From a virus, in the IMG/VR virus record IMGVR_UViG_3300025325_000056, positions 1 to 41,679 of that record: a stretch of 41,679 nt of DNA, one strand, 5' to 3'. Positions 1-7,684 of this stretch are shown in pieces. Both the position numbers and the translations under genes were made by a program. The notes under the pieces are model-generated. The model did not search any database. It was not told the DNA's origin and was given only the letters and a program-made list of their open reading frames with translations. Each line of letters starts with the position of its first letter. Position 1 is the first letter of the stretch.

Positions 1-112
1 ACAATTTCGTTTTCAGGAGCGATAACCCTGTCTACTTCGATGGGTTCAACGTCATTTTCTCTTCGGCCATCGAGATCGTCTTTCGGAATACCGCCGGGGC
101 CGCCTATATTAA
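1..112. repeat. Terminal direct repeat, left copy
   Basis: The first 112 bases are identical to 41568-41679. The reading frame of the gene that begins at 41384 continues without a break from base 41567 into base 1, so the copies are one locus seen twice. This is what an assembler leaves at the ends of a circular or circularly permuted molecule. It is too short and too badly placed, inside a fibre gene, to be a convincing physical terminal repeat. Confidence 0.9.
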
Positions 113-1427
113 CAAGATCGCGGCGGGTACGCTGGCGATACCGTTGGGGAGCGTCGTCGTAGCCAGATTAGATCGGGTCAACGCCTCGCCGGTCACTCTT
201 GCTCTGCAAGGAACTTACGCCAACCTTGCGGCTGGTCAGTATGCCATCGTCGCTGAGTCCTCGCTTACCTTGAACAATGATGATGATGAAGTCATCCTGT
301 TCCGGCACTCGCAGGTCACGGCGGGGAACGACGTTTTCGGCGTCGGTTATGAGCGGCTCGAAATGCCGATCACCAAGCAGATCGCGTTCGATCAAGAGAC
401 CTTCTATCTCGGCGAGATGTCAAGTATTCCGTCCGCAGTCCCGCCTCTGAGGGAGGGTTGTTACAATCTTTCCTTCTCCTATTCGGCCAACACCTTCAAG
501 ATCGTGGGCGCAAACGGGAACGCATTGTCGAACTACAACGTCGGCTGGGTCGTCATGCGTAGTGGCGTTGGAACGTCGCAAAAACTCGTCAGGCTCCGCT
601 TCGCGTCAGACACTCACTCATTTATAGATGGGTCTGCGGCGTCGTCTAACATCGACGGCAATACTTTCGGCTCGGATGCCGGAGTTGCTTGGAGTCAGGA
701 TCGTCCATTCTTCAAATATTGTATCAATAAAGACGACACGTCTGCCAACGCCAAGTTTGCGATCGCCGTCAATCCGTCATTTAGGATCGCGCAACCGGGA
801 CAACTCGCCCAGCTTGGAGATACAAACGCCGATTCTCAGTCTTGGATGATCCTGTTGGCGACTGGACTCACGCTGGCCACATATGACGGAAAAACCGCAG
901 AATGTATCGGAAGTTTCAGGATGAGAAAAAATTCGTCTGACGAATGGACCGTCCAAGCCCTGATCAACGACGGAGACGGGATCGGACGGTTTCAAGAGCA
1001 TAGAAATTTCTCGATGGTCCTAGGACAATTCGGAGCCAGTGCGGGAACCTTCATGACGCCAAACGGAGGTACTGCTCCTGTTTTCACGACGAATACGTAT
1101 TTGTATCAAATAGGTAGGGATGGGAAGTGCAGGGTACACTTGCATCTAGAAGGCGATGCTGGAGCGGATGGTGCTGGGGCCGTGGTCAGTCGAGTAGTTC
1201 TTCCTTATGTTAATAACCCATCGAGTAGTGCCAATACGATGAACGGTTCCGCCTATCTCTTAACTCCGGGATATACGAATTTAGGAACGGTTCAATTATT
1301 AGACGGGATCGGTTATTTGACTTTATACAGAAACACCTCCGCGACGGCGGTTGCTCAGGTGCTTCATTCGGAGTTCTCGAACGGTTCTCGTAATGTCACA
1401 AGTAGTTTTGAGTTCAAGGCATTTTAG
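1..1427 (+). CDS. Tail fibre / receptor-binding protein, C-terminal part
   Basis: This is the 3' part of the gene that starts at 41384; joined across the circular junction it encodes about 536 residues, of which 475 lie here. The reading frame starts at base 3. The N-terminus (see 41384) is of the kind found on phage tail fibres. The part here is Ser/Thr/Asn/Gly-rich with many short beta-prone stretches and no catalytic motif that I recognise, as expected for a trimeric fibre shaft and tip. It follows the baseplate genes and precedes small exported proteins, the usual place for host-recognition genes. The role is inferred from position, the N-terminus and composition. Confidence 0.6.
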   Translation, partial: NFVFRSDNPVYFDGFNVIFSSAIEIVFRNTAGAAYINKIAAGTLAIPLGSVVVARLDRVNASPVTLALQGTYANLAAGQYAIVAESSLTLNNDDDEVILFRHSQVTAGNDVFGVGYERLEMPITKQIAFDQETFYLGEMSSIPSAVPPLREGCYNLSFSYSANTFKIVGANGNALSNYNVGWVVMRSGVGTSQKLVRLRFASDTHSFIDGSAASSNIDGNTFGSDAGVAWSQDRPFFKYCINKDDTSANAKFAIAVNPSFRIAQPGQLAQLGDTNADSQSWMILLATGLTLATYDGKTAECIGSFRMRKNSSDEWTVQALINDGDGIGRFQEHRNFSMVLGQFGASAGTFMTPNGGTAPVFTTNTYLYQIGRDGKCRVHLHLEGDAGADGAGAVVSRVVLPYVNNPSSSANTMNGSAYLLTPGYTNLGTVQLLDGIGYLTLYRNTSATAVAQVLHSEFSNGSRNVTSSFEFKAF

Positions 1428-1435
1428 GAGGAACT

Positions 1436-1795
1436 ATGATACTTTCTGATTTAAAAACGATTCTTATCAACTCCGCCAAGACGCACTATTCGGATAGGAT
1501 TATTTTTCCAGAATATCCCGTCTTCAAACAGGCAAATATTATCCGAGCCGGTGGGCAGGATTTGACAGACATGGCCGCCTTCATCGACGGCAAGCGGGCC
1601 GATATCGACGTGATTGAGACGGACATCAATGCCCTAGCAGACGTATCCATTTGGGAGGACTTCACCACTGGATCGGATGCGAACATGGCTTCCTTCGTCT
1701 CTGGAAAGTGCCCGAACCTGACGGCCGATGAGCAGAAGTTGGCGGTGGCCGTGGCGATTCAGAACGCACAAACACGGGAAGTACCGGAGGCATGA
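1436..1795 (+). CDS. Unknown 119-aa protein in tail-fibre cassette
   Basis: I do not recognise this protein. It starts with ATG after a perfect AGGAGG Shine-Dalgarno and follows the fibre gene by 8 bases, so it is co-expressed late. It is soluble and acidic, with no signal peptide or membrane segment. The C-terminal half is probably helical. Its stop codon overlaps the next start (ATGA), implying translational coupling to 1792. A fibre chaperone or minor tail protein is possible from position only. Confidence 0.7.
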   Translation: MILSDLKTILINSAKTHYSDRIIFPEYPVFKQANIIRAGGQDLTDMAAFIDGKRADIDVIETDINALADVSIWEDFTTGSDANMASFVSGKCPNLTADEQKLAVAVAIQNAQTREVPEA

Positions 1796-2148
1796 ACATG
1801 AAACGGATCATCTTCTCATTGATCTTGATCGGGATCGGCTTTCAGGCCGAGGCGCAACTTCGTCGTCCTCTTGTCTCCGGCGAGGTCAACATCGCGGCAG
1901 TCACAGGGACGTCACGTTATGCCTTGCCCGACCAGAAGGTGAGCGAGTGCCTCTTGCAGAACAAGCCGGGCAACGCCGGAGCGATCTATGTTGGAGACTC
2001 TACGGTCACGAACGCCGCCGGGGTCAATCCCGGCATGAAGTTGTTGACCGGGACGCTCTTGAATTTCCCGATCCGGGCGAACAACTCGAACTGGATTTAT
2101 GCCGCCGGGGATAACGTCTCCGACAAGGCTCAGTTTTTGTGCTGGTAA
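1792..2148 (+). CDS. Signal-peptide protein, 118 aa, fibre cassette
   Basis: The N-terminus (MNMKRIIFSLILIGIGFQAE) reads as a Sec signal peptide: basic start, hydrophobic core, then a likely AEA/Q cleavage site near residue 21. The mature part of about 97 residues is beta-rich and ends in a FLCW motif, with motifs such as IYVGDSTVT that resemble small beta-structured phage virion proteins. Its start overlaps the stop of 1436 by ATGA. The protein is predicted to be exported to the periplasm, which is odd for a virion component. Either the leader really exports it or the hydrophobic N-terminus has a structural role. Confidence 0.7.
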   Translation: MNMKRIIFSLILIGIGFQAEAQLRRPLVSGEVNIAAVTGTSRYALPDQKVSECLLQNKPGNAGAIYVGDSTVTNAAGVNPGMKLLTGTLLNFPIRANNSNWIYAAGDNVSDKAQFLCW

Positions 2149-2170
2149 ACAAATCAGGAGGAGGATTTCC

Positions 2171-2848
2171 ATGAAGAAAAAACTATCGGTTTTGGGGCTG
2201 GCTCTGGCCTCATTGATGGTCTGCTCGCTTGCCCTAGCGCAACTCGTCGGCACCCAGCGATTCAAAGATCATCACTGGTATGCAGGGGACAGGGCGGTCA
2301 AGTTCGGGAACACTCCCAACGCCGAGATCAAGTACGACGGCACAAACTTGAAGATCGACGTGACCTCCGGCGGAGGCAAGGTCTCTATGCCGGACGGGAT
2401 CATCGGGAACATCGACACGGCATCGGCCCTCGCCGCCAACCCGACCGACTGTTCTGCGAACCAATTCGCCACGATCATCGCGGCCAATGGCAACCTGACG
2501 TGCGCGGCCCTCACTGACGCGGCTGTTCCGAACACCATCACCATCGACCTCGCTTCGGCGGCGACTTCTCTCGCTTCCGATCCCTCGGATTGCGGCCCGA
2601 CCCAGTTCGCCACTTCGATCAATGCTCAAGCGGATTTGAGTTGCGCGGCCCTCGCGGATGCTGATGTGCCCGATACTTTAACCCTCGATCTTGCCGTCAT
2701 TACGCAAGCCGATTTGACGGCTGGCTCCTGCACTCTCAATCAGGTTCGGATCGACACGGGCGGGGCGACCACTGAACTCTGCTTCTGTGGGGCGACGAAC
2801 GCTTGGTACTGCGCCTCGTTCACGACCCTCACCGGACCGACCGACTAG
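2171..2848 (+). CDS. Signal-peptide protein with two cysteine-containing repeats
   Basis: The ATG at 2171 follows AGGAGGAGG; a longer upstream reading lacks a ribosome site. The N-terminus is a typical Sec signal (KKK start, hydrophobic core, cleavage near LALA/Q at residue 23). The 225-residue product holds two tandem repeats of about 46 residues (nt 2414-2551 and 2552-2692). Each contains the pattern DC..(N/T)QFAT.I, then L(T/S)CAAL, then VP(N/D)T(I/L)T(I/L)DL. Paired cysteines could form disulfides after export. The C-terminus has three more cysteines. Role unknown. Together with 1792 it forms an exported pair next to the fibre gene. Confidence 0.7.
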   Translation: MKKKLSVLGLALASLMVCSLALAQLVGTQRFKDHHWYAGDRAVKFGNTPNAEIKYDGTNLKIDVTSGGGKVSMPDGIIGNIDTASALAANPTDCSANQFATIIAANGNLTCAALTDAAVPNTITIDLASAATSLASDPSDCGPTQFATSINAQADLSCAALADADVPDTLTLDLAVITQADLTAGSCTLNQVRIDTGGATTELCFCGATNAWYCASFTTLTGPTD

Positions 2849-2857
2849 GGGGTCTGA

Positions 2858-3190
2858 ATGGAAGAGATCGCATCCGGTGTCTTGAAATCTTACGGGATCG
2901 CCGGATTGATCGTGGTCTCGGTCCTCGGCTTCTCCGGCTGGATCGTCCACAAGATCGTCACGCACTTCATGGAGACGGCGGGGCGCAAGGACTTGCAGAT
3001 CACCGACATCAGCGCACGGTTTGCCGGATCGCTTGACGCCAATACGAAGGCCCTGCACGAGGTTTCATTGGCGCAGATCAAATTTGGCGATGCGATAGAC
3101 ACTTTGACGGCTGGATTTGATCGCACCGCATCGCAAAACCGGGACGAGCATGGGCAAATACTCGACTTTATCAGAGCTAGAAGGAATTGA
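2858..3190 (+). CDS. Single-span membrane protein, holin-like candidate
   Basis: A 110-residue protein with one clear membrane segment at about residues 12-33 (SYGIAGLIVVSVLGFSGWIV), then a hydrophilic, probably helical tail. It has an AGGGGG ribosome site and ends 5 bases before the endolysin start. Small single-span proteins directly upstream of an endolysin are often holins or holin partners, but there is no family signature I can name. The other candidate in the cassette is at 4285. Confidence 0.6.
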   Translation: MEEIASGVLKSYGIAGLIVVSVLGFSGWIVHKIVTHFMETAGRKDLQITDISARFAGSLDANTKALHEVSLAQIKFGDAIDTLTAGFDRTASQNRDEHGQILDFIRARRN

Positions 3191-3194
3191 CCTC

Positions 3195-3647
3195 ATGGGT
3201 CACGCCATCACATTGACCATCCCCCCGTGGCTCCTCATCGCGGAGAAGGAATTCGGCGTCGAAGAGATACCCGGACCGAACCACGAAAAACGAATCGTAG
3301 AATACCACAAGACGACCGACCTCAAAGCGAACGACGACGAGACCCCTTGGTGCTCTTCTTTCGTGAACTTCTGCGTCGAGCAGTCAGGCTTGGTCGGGAC
3401 CAAGAAAGCATGGGCGCGATCTTGGCTCATGTGGGGAAACAAGATGACCGTCCCGGCCTTCGGTTGCGTGACCGTACTCTCCCGAAACAACAACCCGAAC
3501 CAAGGTCATGTCGGCTTCTTCCTCGGCTTCGGGCGGAGGGAGACCGACTCGTCCAGCACATTCCTCCTCCTCGGAGGCAACCAAGGCAACAAGGTTTCCA
3601 TCGCCACATTCGACAAATCCCGCATCGTCGGCTTCCGCTGGCCCTGA
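3195..3647 (+). CDS. Endolysin, TIGR02594 family (NlpC/P60- or CHAP-like)
   Basis: The 150-residue product matches the TIGR02594 lysin family along its length: opening PPWL, then EIPGP, EYH, the catalytic cysteine in DDETPWCSSFVN, the catalytic histidine in QGHVGFF, then LGGNQGN.VSIA and a terminal GFRWP. It should cleave peptidoglycan (peptidase or amidase type) and release progeny. I chose the ATG at 3195 because AGAAGG lies upstream at good spacing. An in-frame ATG at 3150 would add 15 residues and overlap the previous gene. It has no signal peptide, so it needs a holin to cross the membrane. Confidence 0.88.
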   Translation: MGHAITLTIPPWLLIAEKEFGVEEIPGPNHEKRIVEYHKTTDLKANDDETPWCSSFVNFCVEQSGLVGTKKAWARSWLMWGNKMTVPAFGCVTVLSRNNNPNQGHVGFFLGFGRRETDSSSTFLLLGGNQGNKVSIATFDKSRIVGFRWP

Positions 3648-3664
3648 CAAGATTATCGACAGTT

Positions 3665-4048
3665 CTATTCGAAAGGAGTAGGATGGTTGAATGATCGTCT
3701 TTGTTTGTTCAAGCGAGACATACATTCACGGCAAATCGGGTTTTTCCCGTGCCAATATCTATGGTTATTTTGATACGATTCACGGCTCTTGAAGGATCGA
3801 CATGATGAACAAAAAATTCTATCGAGTGAATTCTTTCGGTGACTTTGAACATGGTCTTTGCGGGTCATTATCTCAAGATTGGCGAGCCGATTATCCAAGC
3901 CGTTTTTATTTTTATGGTGAACAATTTCTGAGGCAAGGAGCGGTCGTCCGAGATGGAGTGACATCACGAGCCTATGCTCCATCATCCAAGAACCGAGATG
4001 TTTCACCCGCCAATATCCATGATGTTGGTGACGCCCTTGAAGTTGCAT
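3665..4048 (-). CDS. Free-standing HNH endonuclease, antisense in lysis cassette
   Basis: A 127-residue HNH_3-type endonuclease. Visible signatures are GYW near the N-terminus, MMEHRLVMSLHLGRPL, the catalytic stretch EIVHHKNKNGLDNRLANLE, then KDHVQSH. A zinc finger CSSC...CREC follows. It is the only gene of this cassette on the minus strand and is AT-richer than its neighbours, both signs of a selfish mobile endonuclease. It separates the endolysin from the holin-like and spanin genes. Expression must come from its own minus-strand signals, and I see no strong ribosome site for the first ATG. Confidence 0.85.
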   Translation of the reverse strand: MQLQGRHQHHGYWRVKHLGSWMMEHRLVMSLHLGRPLLASEIVHHKNKNGLDNRLANLEIMTRKDHVQSHRKNSLDRIFCSSCRSFKSRESYQNNHRYWHGKNPICRECMSRLNKQRRSFNHPTPFE

Positions 4049-4106
4049 TTTTCAAACTTACAAATCATGGACTAAAAAAACAAGAGAATTTGACTGGGGG
4101 TGGGTT

Positions 4107-4295
4107 ATTCTGATCGAATTTGAACGACGGATTATCCAGTTGGCGGAAACTCTCAAGGACCGCGAGGCGGGCGGATTGAGTGACGACGCCATGACCCATC
4201 GCATCCGGGGACAGTTGGAGGAATGCGAGAAACTTTATGCTTTCTATCAAGCACAGTTAAAATCGAGGGAAGTAGGAGGAACCGATGCTACTTAA
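4107..4295 (+). CDS. Small ORF lacking a normal start, beside HNH insertion
   Basis: This frame encodes about 62 residues of charged, helical sequence with codon use like neighbouring phage genes (FERRIIQLAETL, later QLEECEKLYAFYQAQLK). It ends by overlapping the next gene's start (ATG at 4285, stop TAA at 4293-4295). There is no ATG or GTG at its head. The possible starts are ATT 4107 or CTG 4110 after GGGGGTGG, or TTG 4140. The gene begins where the antisense HNH gene's upstream region ends, so its original start may have been displaced by the insertion. Confidence 0.35.
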   Translation: MLIEFERRIIQLAETLKDREAGGLSDDAMTHRIRGQLEECEKLYAFYQAQLKSREVGGTDAT

Positions 4296-4512
4296 AATCA
4301 TCCCGTGGGTGTTTGACCTCGCGGCCAAGGCGTTCGACGCGATCCCGGTGCTCAACAAGCTCAAAGGATTCCGGTCCGCAATTGGGCTGGTGCTTCTCGG
4401 AGTGGTCGAAGGGCTGGCCTACAAAGGGATCCTCGACCCGGAAACGACGAGCGTCATTCGCATTTCGCTCGAAGCGTGGGTAGCTCTTTCACTAAACGCT
4501 AAGGGGCGGTGA
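4285..4512 (+). CDS. Small hydrophobic protein, holin-like candidate
   Basis: A 75-residue protein starting with ATG after AGGAGG. It has an amphipathic N-terminus and one hydrophobic stretch around residues 32-50 (AIGLVLLGVVEGLAY). It sits between the endolysin and the spanins, the usual place for a holin or antiholin, and ends 6 bases before the inner spanin start. I recognise no family. It and 2858 are the two candidates for membrane permeabilisation. Confidence 0.6.
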   Translation: MLLKIIPWVFDLAAKAFDAIPVLNKLKGFRSAIGLVLLGVVEGLAYKGILDPETTSVIRISLEAWVALSLNAKGR

Positions 4513-4518
4513 TGACCA

Positions 4519-4836
4519 ATGACCATGACCATCCTCGGCCTTGTCGTCAGTGCCGGATTGACCATCTTCGGTCTCTGGTTTCGTTGGAAATTGAACCAAA
4601 GCAAGCAGGATCGGTTGAGGCGAGAGATCGCCGAGCGTGAGGCCCTAGACCTTAGAACGGGCATGAAAGCCCAGCAGGAGCTAAATGCGGCCCATCAGAA
4701 GAAGGTTTTGGAGATTGTCCGTGGTCCTGATGATGCTCGCAGTAGCGAGTTGCTCAACATTCCGCCCAAGACCCCCAAGCTATCCCGTATCCCTACCCCC
4801 GGCATTGGAAACCGTCGTCGTCCGAAAGTGCCTTGA
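4519..4836 (+). CDS. Inner-membrane spanin (Rz-like)
   Basis: A 105-residue protein with an N-terminal membrane anchor (about residues 4-20) followed by a highly charged helical region (QDRLRREIAEREALD), the layout of an i-spanin. The outer-membrane partner is encoded in another frame from 4685, overlapping its last half, which is the classical Rz/Rz1 arrangement. With the partner it would bridge the periplasm and fuse the inner and outer membranes at the last step of lysis. Start uncertain between ATG 4519 and ATG 4525. Confidence 0.78.
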   Translation: MTMTILGLVVSAGLTIFGLWFRWKLNQSKQDRLRREIAEREALDLRTGMKAQQELNAAHQKKVLEIVRGPDDARSSELLNIPPKTPKLSRIPTPGIGNRRRPKVP

Positions 4837-4987
4837 AATCGAGGGGGCCGAGCGGTGCCTTCCCAAAGGCTCGCCTTGGCGGTTCATTACGATACAGCCA
4901 GTCCTTCTTAACGACGAAAACCTCAAGCACTACATCGAAGTCCTTCTGACAGCACCCTGCCTTGAACTCCCGCCGTCCGTAGAGTAG
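4685..4987 (+). CDS. Outer-membrane spanin lipoprotein (Rz1-like)
   Basis: A 100-residue protein with a lipoprotein signal: MRPIRRRFWRLSVVLMMLAV followed by ASC, with the lipobox cysteine at residue 23. The mature part begins STFRPRPPSYPVSLPP, proline-rich like Rz1. It overlaps the i-spanin gene out of frame. It should be lipidated and anchored in the inner leaflet of the outer membrane. This is the clearest evidence that the host is Gram-negative. The extra length beyond the Pro-rich part and two further cysteines are not typical of the shortest Rz1 proteins. Confidence 0.82.
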   Translation: MRPIRRRFWRLSVVLMMLAVASCSTFRPRPPSYPVSLPPALETVVVRKCLEIEGAERCLPKGSPWRFITIQPVLLNDENLKHYIEVLLTAPCLELPPSVE

Positions 4988-5059
4988 AACTAATGTTCCA
5001 CGTTCCATAATCCTGCTAAAGTATTGATCTTGATAGCTATTCCAGCCTCGTTATTTTAC

Positions 5060-5088
5060 TAGACAATTAAAACCGTCTTTAATATACT
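5060..5088 (+). promoter_or_regulatory. Sigma70-like promoter of early operon
   Basis: TAGACA (5060-5065), a 17-base spacer and TATACT (5083-5088), each one mismatch from consensus, in an AT-rich gap of 121 bases between the spanin gene and 5109. The start of transcription would be near 5095, followed by the AAAGGAGG ribosome site of the next gene. It probably drives the early genes 5109-7641. Confidence 0.7.
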
Positions 5089-5108
5089 CTTAATTAAAGG
5101 AGGCGGAC

Positions 5109-5516
5109 ATGGATCAATACCAGAAGGGTAAGCATCTATTTGAAAACTCAGAAGTGATCTACAGCTACACCCGCGCCCAAGCCATCGAGGACGGGGTCCT
5201 TGTCGATGCCGGGCCGATGGCGAAGGAGTCCGGGATTACCTATCCAGTGGCCCTGACCCGCTCCGTCTGGATGAAATACGTCGAGGTCCCGAAGGGTCTC
5301 GAAGGCTTGCAGGACGAGTCCGGTCGCCTTTGGGACATCCTGTTCATGCTCCGGCACAAGATCATGGCAACCAATTTCCGGGGGACGGTCCTGACCTTTC
5401 CCCTAAACGTCAAGAATACCCACGGCCCGGCGCGGCTCGTGGAACTCAAAGCAGTATGTGGACCCGGAGATGACCTCAAACCAGTCATTACGGTCATGCT
5501 CCCCGACGAAGATTAG
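5109..5516 (+). CDS. DUF6573 family protein
   Basis: The 135-residue protein opens with a stretch typical of the DUF6573 family: SEVIYSYTRAQAIEDGVLVD, with PVALTRSVW following. The family is common in phages and plasmids and has no established function. It is the first gene after the promoter at 5060-5088 and has an excellent ribosome site (AAAGGAGG), so it should be strongly and early expressed. Confidence 0.75.
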   Translation: MDQYQKGKHLFENSEVIYSYTRAQAIEDGVLVDAGPMAKESGITYPVALTRSVWMKYVEVPKGLEGLQDESGRLWDILFMLRHKIMATNFRGTVLTFPLNVKNTHGPARLVELKAVCGPGDDLKPVITVMLPDED

Positions 5517-5529
5517 GAAGGAGTGAATC

Positions 5530-5805
5530 ATGCGATGCCCTAATTTCATGGTTGAAGAAGATGATCACGAGAAGATCGTCATCCGCGACATCGGACCGTG
5601 GGACGAATTTCCCACAGTCACGAACAACGCTGAGGCCGTGATCGAAAAACTGGTTCGGGAGAGGCGGTTGCTTCCCGACTTTCCCGGCAAGCGCGTTTTC
5701 TATTTCGACAGCGATAATCAACTAGACGAACTCCGAATTCGAGACGGCAAGTTTGCCGGATTCGAGCCGGGTCCGAAAGGAGGGAAACTGTATGGATCAT
5801 GTTGA
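5530..5805 (+). CDS. Unknown 91-aa early protein
   Basis: I do not recognise this protein. It is soluble and acidic with no motif that I can name. The AAGGAG site before the ATG and codon use like its neighbours support translation. Its 3' end overlaps the start of 5792 by 14 bases in another frame, typical of this compact early operon. Confidence 0.65.
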   Translation: MRCPNFMVEEDDHEKIVIRDIGPWDEFPTVTNNAEAVIEKLVRERRLLPDFPGKRVFYFDSDNQLDELRIRDGKFAGFEPGPKGGKLYGSC

Positions 5806-6094
5806 TCGTGAATTCGCAGTCCGAAAGCTGGCGGTCCTCTTCCTTGAACTCAAGTCTGAGATGGAAGGGGAGTGGGTCGAGCAGGCGCAAGACGCCATCG
5901 AGGGGTTGGAGTCGGTCGCTGATGGACGGACATTCTCGTGGGAGGGGAAAATGCTCGTCTTCGTCCGCGCCCACAAACTGCTCAAAAGGATTTTACCGGA
6001 GACGGCTCCGGCGAACCACCAGAATATCAACCGCGCGAACGCGCTTTACGCGCTGTCGTGCCTGATCGAAGAAACCGGAAAGGGGGACCTATGA
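5792..6094 (+). CDS. Unknown 100-aa helical early protein
   Basis: A mostly helical, soluble protein with no recognised domain. I chose ATG 5792 because AAAGGAGGG precedes it; the upstream extension lacks a ribosome site. The stop overlaps the lipoprotein start at 6091 (ATGA), so the two are probably translationally coupled. Confidence 0.65.
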   Translation: MDHVDREFAVRKLAVLFLELKSEMEGEWVEQAQDAIEGLESVADGRTFSWEGKMLVFVRAHKLLKRILPETAPANHQNINRANALYALSCLIEETGKGDL

Positions 6095-6693
6095 AGACAC
6101 TAATCATGCTGGCGGTCGGAGTTTTGCTCCTGCCTGCCTGTGGAGGATTCAAGATCGGCCTCGACGACGAGACCATCAACCTCGCCGAGTGCTTGCGACA
6201 TGAAGAAAGTTGCCCCGAAGATGACGGGGCCGAGGCCGTGACCGAGGAGGACGGCACCGATAGCGGAGAAGTCGATGGAACGAACGGCGATGACGAGGAG
6301 ACCGGCGGCGGGGTCGTCATCGAGGACTACGAGCGAGTTGATGGGGCCTATTTCCTCGGCACCTATCAGGCGGTGGACTTCAACGCCGACTATTGGATGG
6401 TCGCGGACAAGTGCGAGTACAACTTCCCGAAGATCATTCGGGCCTACTCGCACGGCGACGAGATCGACTTCGAGACCTCCGGCGGTGGTCTGGCCTTCAC
6501 CGCGGCGATCTACCCGGACGAGACCTTCGACTTTGATGTCTTGTTCCAAAATTCGGTCGGCCAGCCGACGGTCCAAGTGACCTGCACCTGCGAGATTTGG
6601 GAGACCGACAACAAGTACAACTCCGACCAAATCCAGTGCGGTTGCGAGAACGGCGAGCGCGATCTTTGCCTCGCCTATTGGGAGGTCAAGTGA
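6091..6693 (+). CDS. Phage-encoded early lipoprotein
   Basis: A 200-residue protein with a lipoprotein signal peptide (MKTLIMLAVGVLLLPAC, lipobox cysteine at residue 17). An acidic Asp/Glu/Gly-rich linker follows at about residues 45-78, then a globular domain with several cysteines (CTCEIW, CGCENG). The residue after the lipid cysteine is Gly, not Asp, which in enterobacteria favours the outer membrane. It is expressed from the early operon, well away from the spanins, so it is not a lysis protein. Early phage lipoproteins with this design are often superinfection-exclusion or receptor-blocking factors; that role here is inference. Confidence 0.7.
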   Translation: MKTLIMLAVGVLLLPACGGFKIGLDDETINLAECLRHEESCPEDDGAEAVTEEDGTDSGEVDGTNGDDEETGGGVVIEDYERVDGAYFLGTYQAVDFNADYWMVADKCEYNFPKIIRAYSHGDEIDFETSGGGLAFTAAIYPDETFDFDVLFQNSVGQPTVQVTCTCEIWETDNKYNSDQIQCGCENGERDLCLAYWEVK

Positions 6694-6896
6694 ATCGCCG
6701 ATGCCTCATGTGCGGGCATCCTCATCAAGGGAAGGCCAGCCGGATCGGGCGGCTGTTGCTCATGGTGATGACGATCTTGGTCGTCAGTTATTTGGGGGCG
6801 CACCTGCTGGCCGCACAGTTCCGCAAGACAGACCGACAAACGATCTGCCAACCAACAACCGAAAGGAGCATCTATGGAAACCCAACTGCCGAATAG
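6690..6896 (+). CDS. Small membrane protein with N-terminal CxxC finger
   Basis: The start is GTG overlapping the lipoprotein stop (GTGA). The 68 residues contain CLMCGHPH at the N-terminus, a metal-knuckle-like motif, then one membrane segment (about residues 21-42) and a short polar tail with one cysteine. The gene overlaps DUF932 by 23 bases. Co-translation with the lipoprotein suggests a shared role at the host envelope. Confidence 0.55.
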   Translation: MNRRCLMCGHPHQGKASRIGRLLLMVMTILVVSYLGAHLLAAQFRKTDRQTICQPTTERSIYGNPTAE

Positions 6897-7641
6897 CATC
6901 ACAGCTTTACAGCCGTACAGGGGGGTGAGCGAGAAATATCGCTTCATCTCGACGAAGGAAGTCCTGCACGCCCTTGAGAAAGATCGCTGGGCCGTCTCAA
7001 CCGCCCAGCAGGCTCGGGTCCGCAAGACCGAGTTTGACGGGTTTCAGAAGCACCTCATTCGCTTGCGGCACCCGAGCATCCCGGAAGTCGGACAGGGGAT
7101 CGTCCCCGAACTGATCGTCATCAATTCGCACAATCGGGCCTCGGCCTTCGTGATGATGGCAGGACTGTTTCGGAAGGTCTGCTTGAATGGAATCATCGTC
7201 GCTGAATCGACCTTTGCGGCGATCCGATTGACTCACTTCGGGGCGCGGGGAGAGGGAGTTTTGATTGCCGCCCGAGCGGTTGCCGAGTCTGTTCCTTTGC
7301 TCGGACAACGGGTGTCCCAATGGCAGGGCTTGTCGTTGACGGGCTCGCAGATGGAGTCCTATGCGATGGCCGCCTTGGCGATCAAGTGGGATAATGGGGA
7401 AGCCCCTGTCGGGCCCCGCGATCTCCTAAGAGTCCGCCGCAAGGATGATGACAAGGCCGATCTTTGGACGACCTTCAACCGCGTGCAGGAGAACTTGACC
7501 AAGGGTGGATTGGCCTATCGGTTGGTCACGGGCAAGCAGAAGCACGGGCATACCCGAGCGGTCGGGTCGATCAATGAGCAAGTCAGAGTCAACCGGAAAT
7601 TGTGGGCCCTGACCGAGCATACGGCGGGCGGATTGCATTAA
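6874..7641 (+). CDS. DUF932 family protein
   Basis: The 255-residue protein resembles DUF932 proteins: an N-terminal region with YRFISTKEVLHAL, a core with IPELIVINSHNRASAF-like sequence and CLNGIIVA, and a C-terminal helical part. The family is frequent on plasmids and phages near recombination or early genes and has no defined biochemical role. The ATG follows AAAGGAG. It is the last gene before the small HTH regulator and the recombination module. Confidence 0.75.
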   Translation: METQLPNSITALQPYRGVSEKYRFISTKEVLHALEKDRWAVSTAQQARVRKTEFDGFQKHLIRLRHPSIPEVGQGIVPELIVINSHNRASAFVMMAGLFRKVCLNGIIVAESTFAAIRLTHFGARGEGVLIAARAVAESVPLLGQRVSQWQGLSLTGSQMESYAMAALAIKWDNGEAPVGPRDLLRVRRKDDDKADLWTTFNRVQENLTKGGLAYRLVTGKQKHGHTRAVGSINEQVRVNRKLWALTEHTAGGLH

Positions 7642-7684
7642 ATAAGTCTTGACCTTATGGCACGGAAAGGGTAAATGACGATGT

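Noticed and set aside
3802-4113. 103-codon plus-strand frame over the HNH gene
   Set aside because: It is the complement of a clear HNH endonuclease and has no motif of its own.
7649-7676. Possible promoter (TTGACC, 17 bases, TAAATG) before the small HTH gene
   Set aside because: The -10 has three mismatches, so I could not support it, although a promoter in this gap is plausible.
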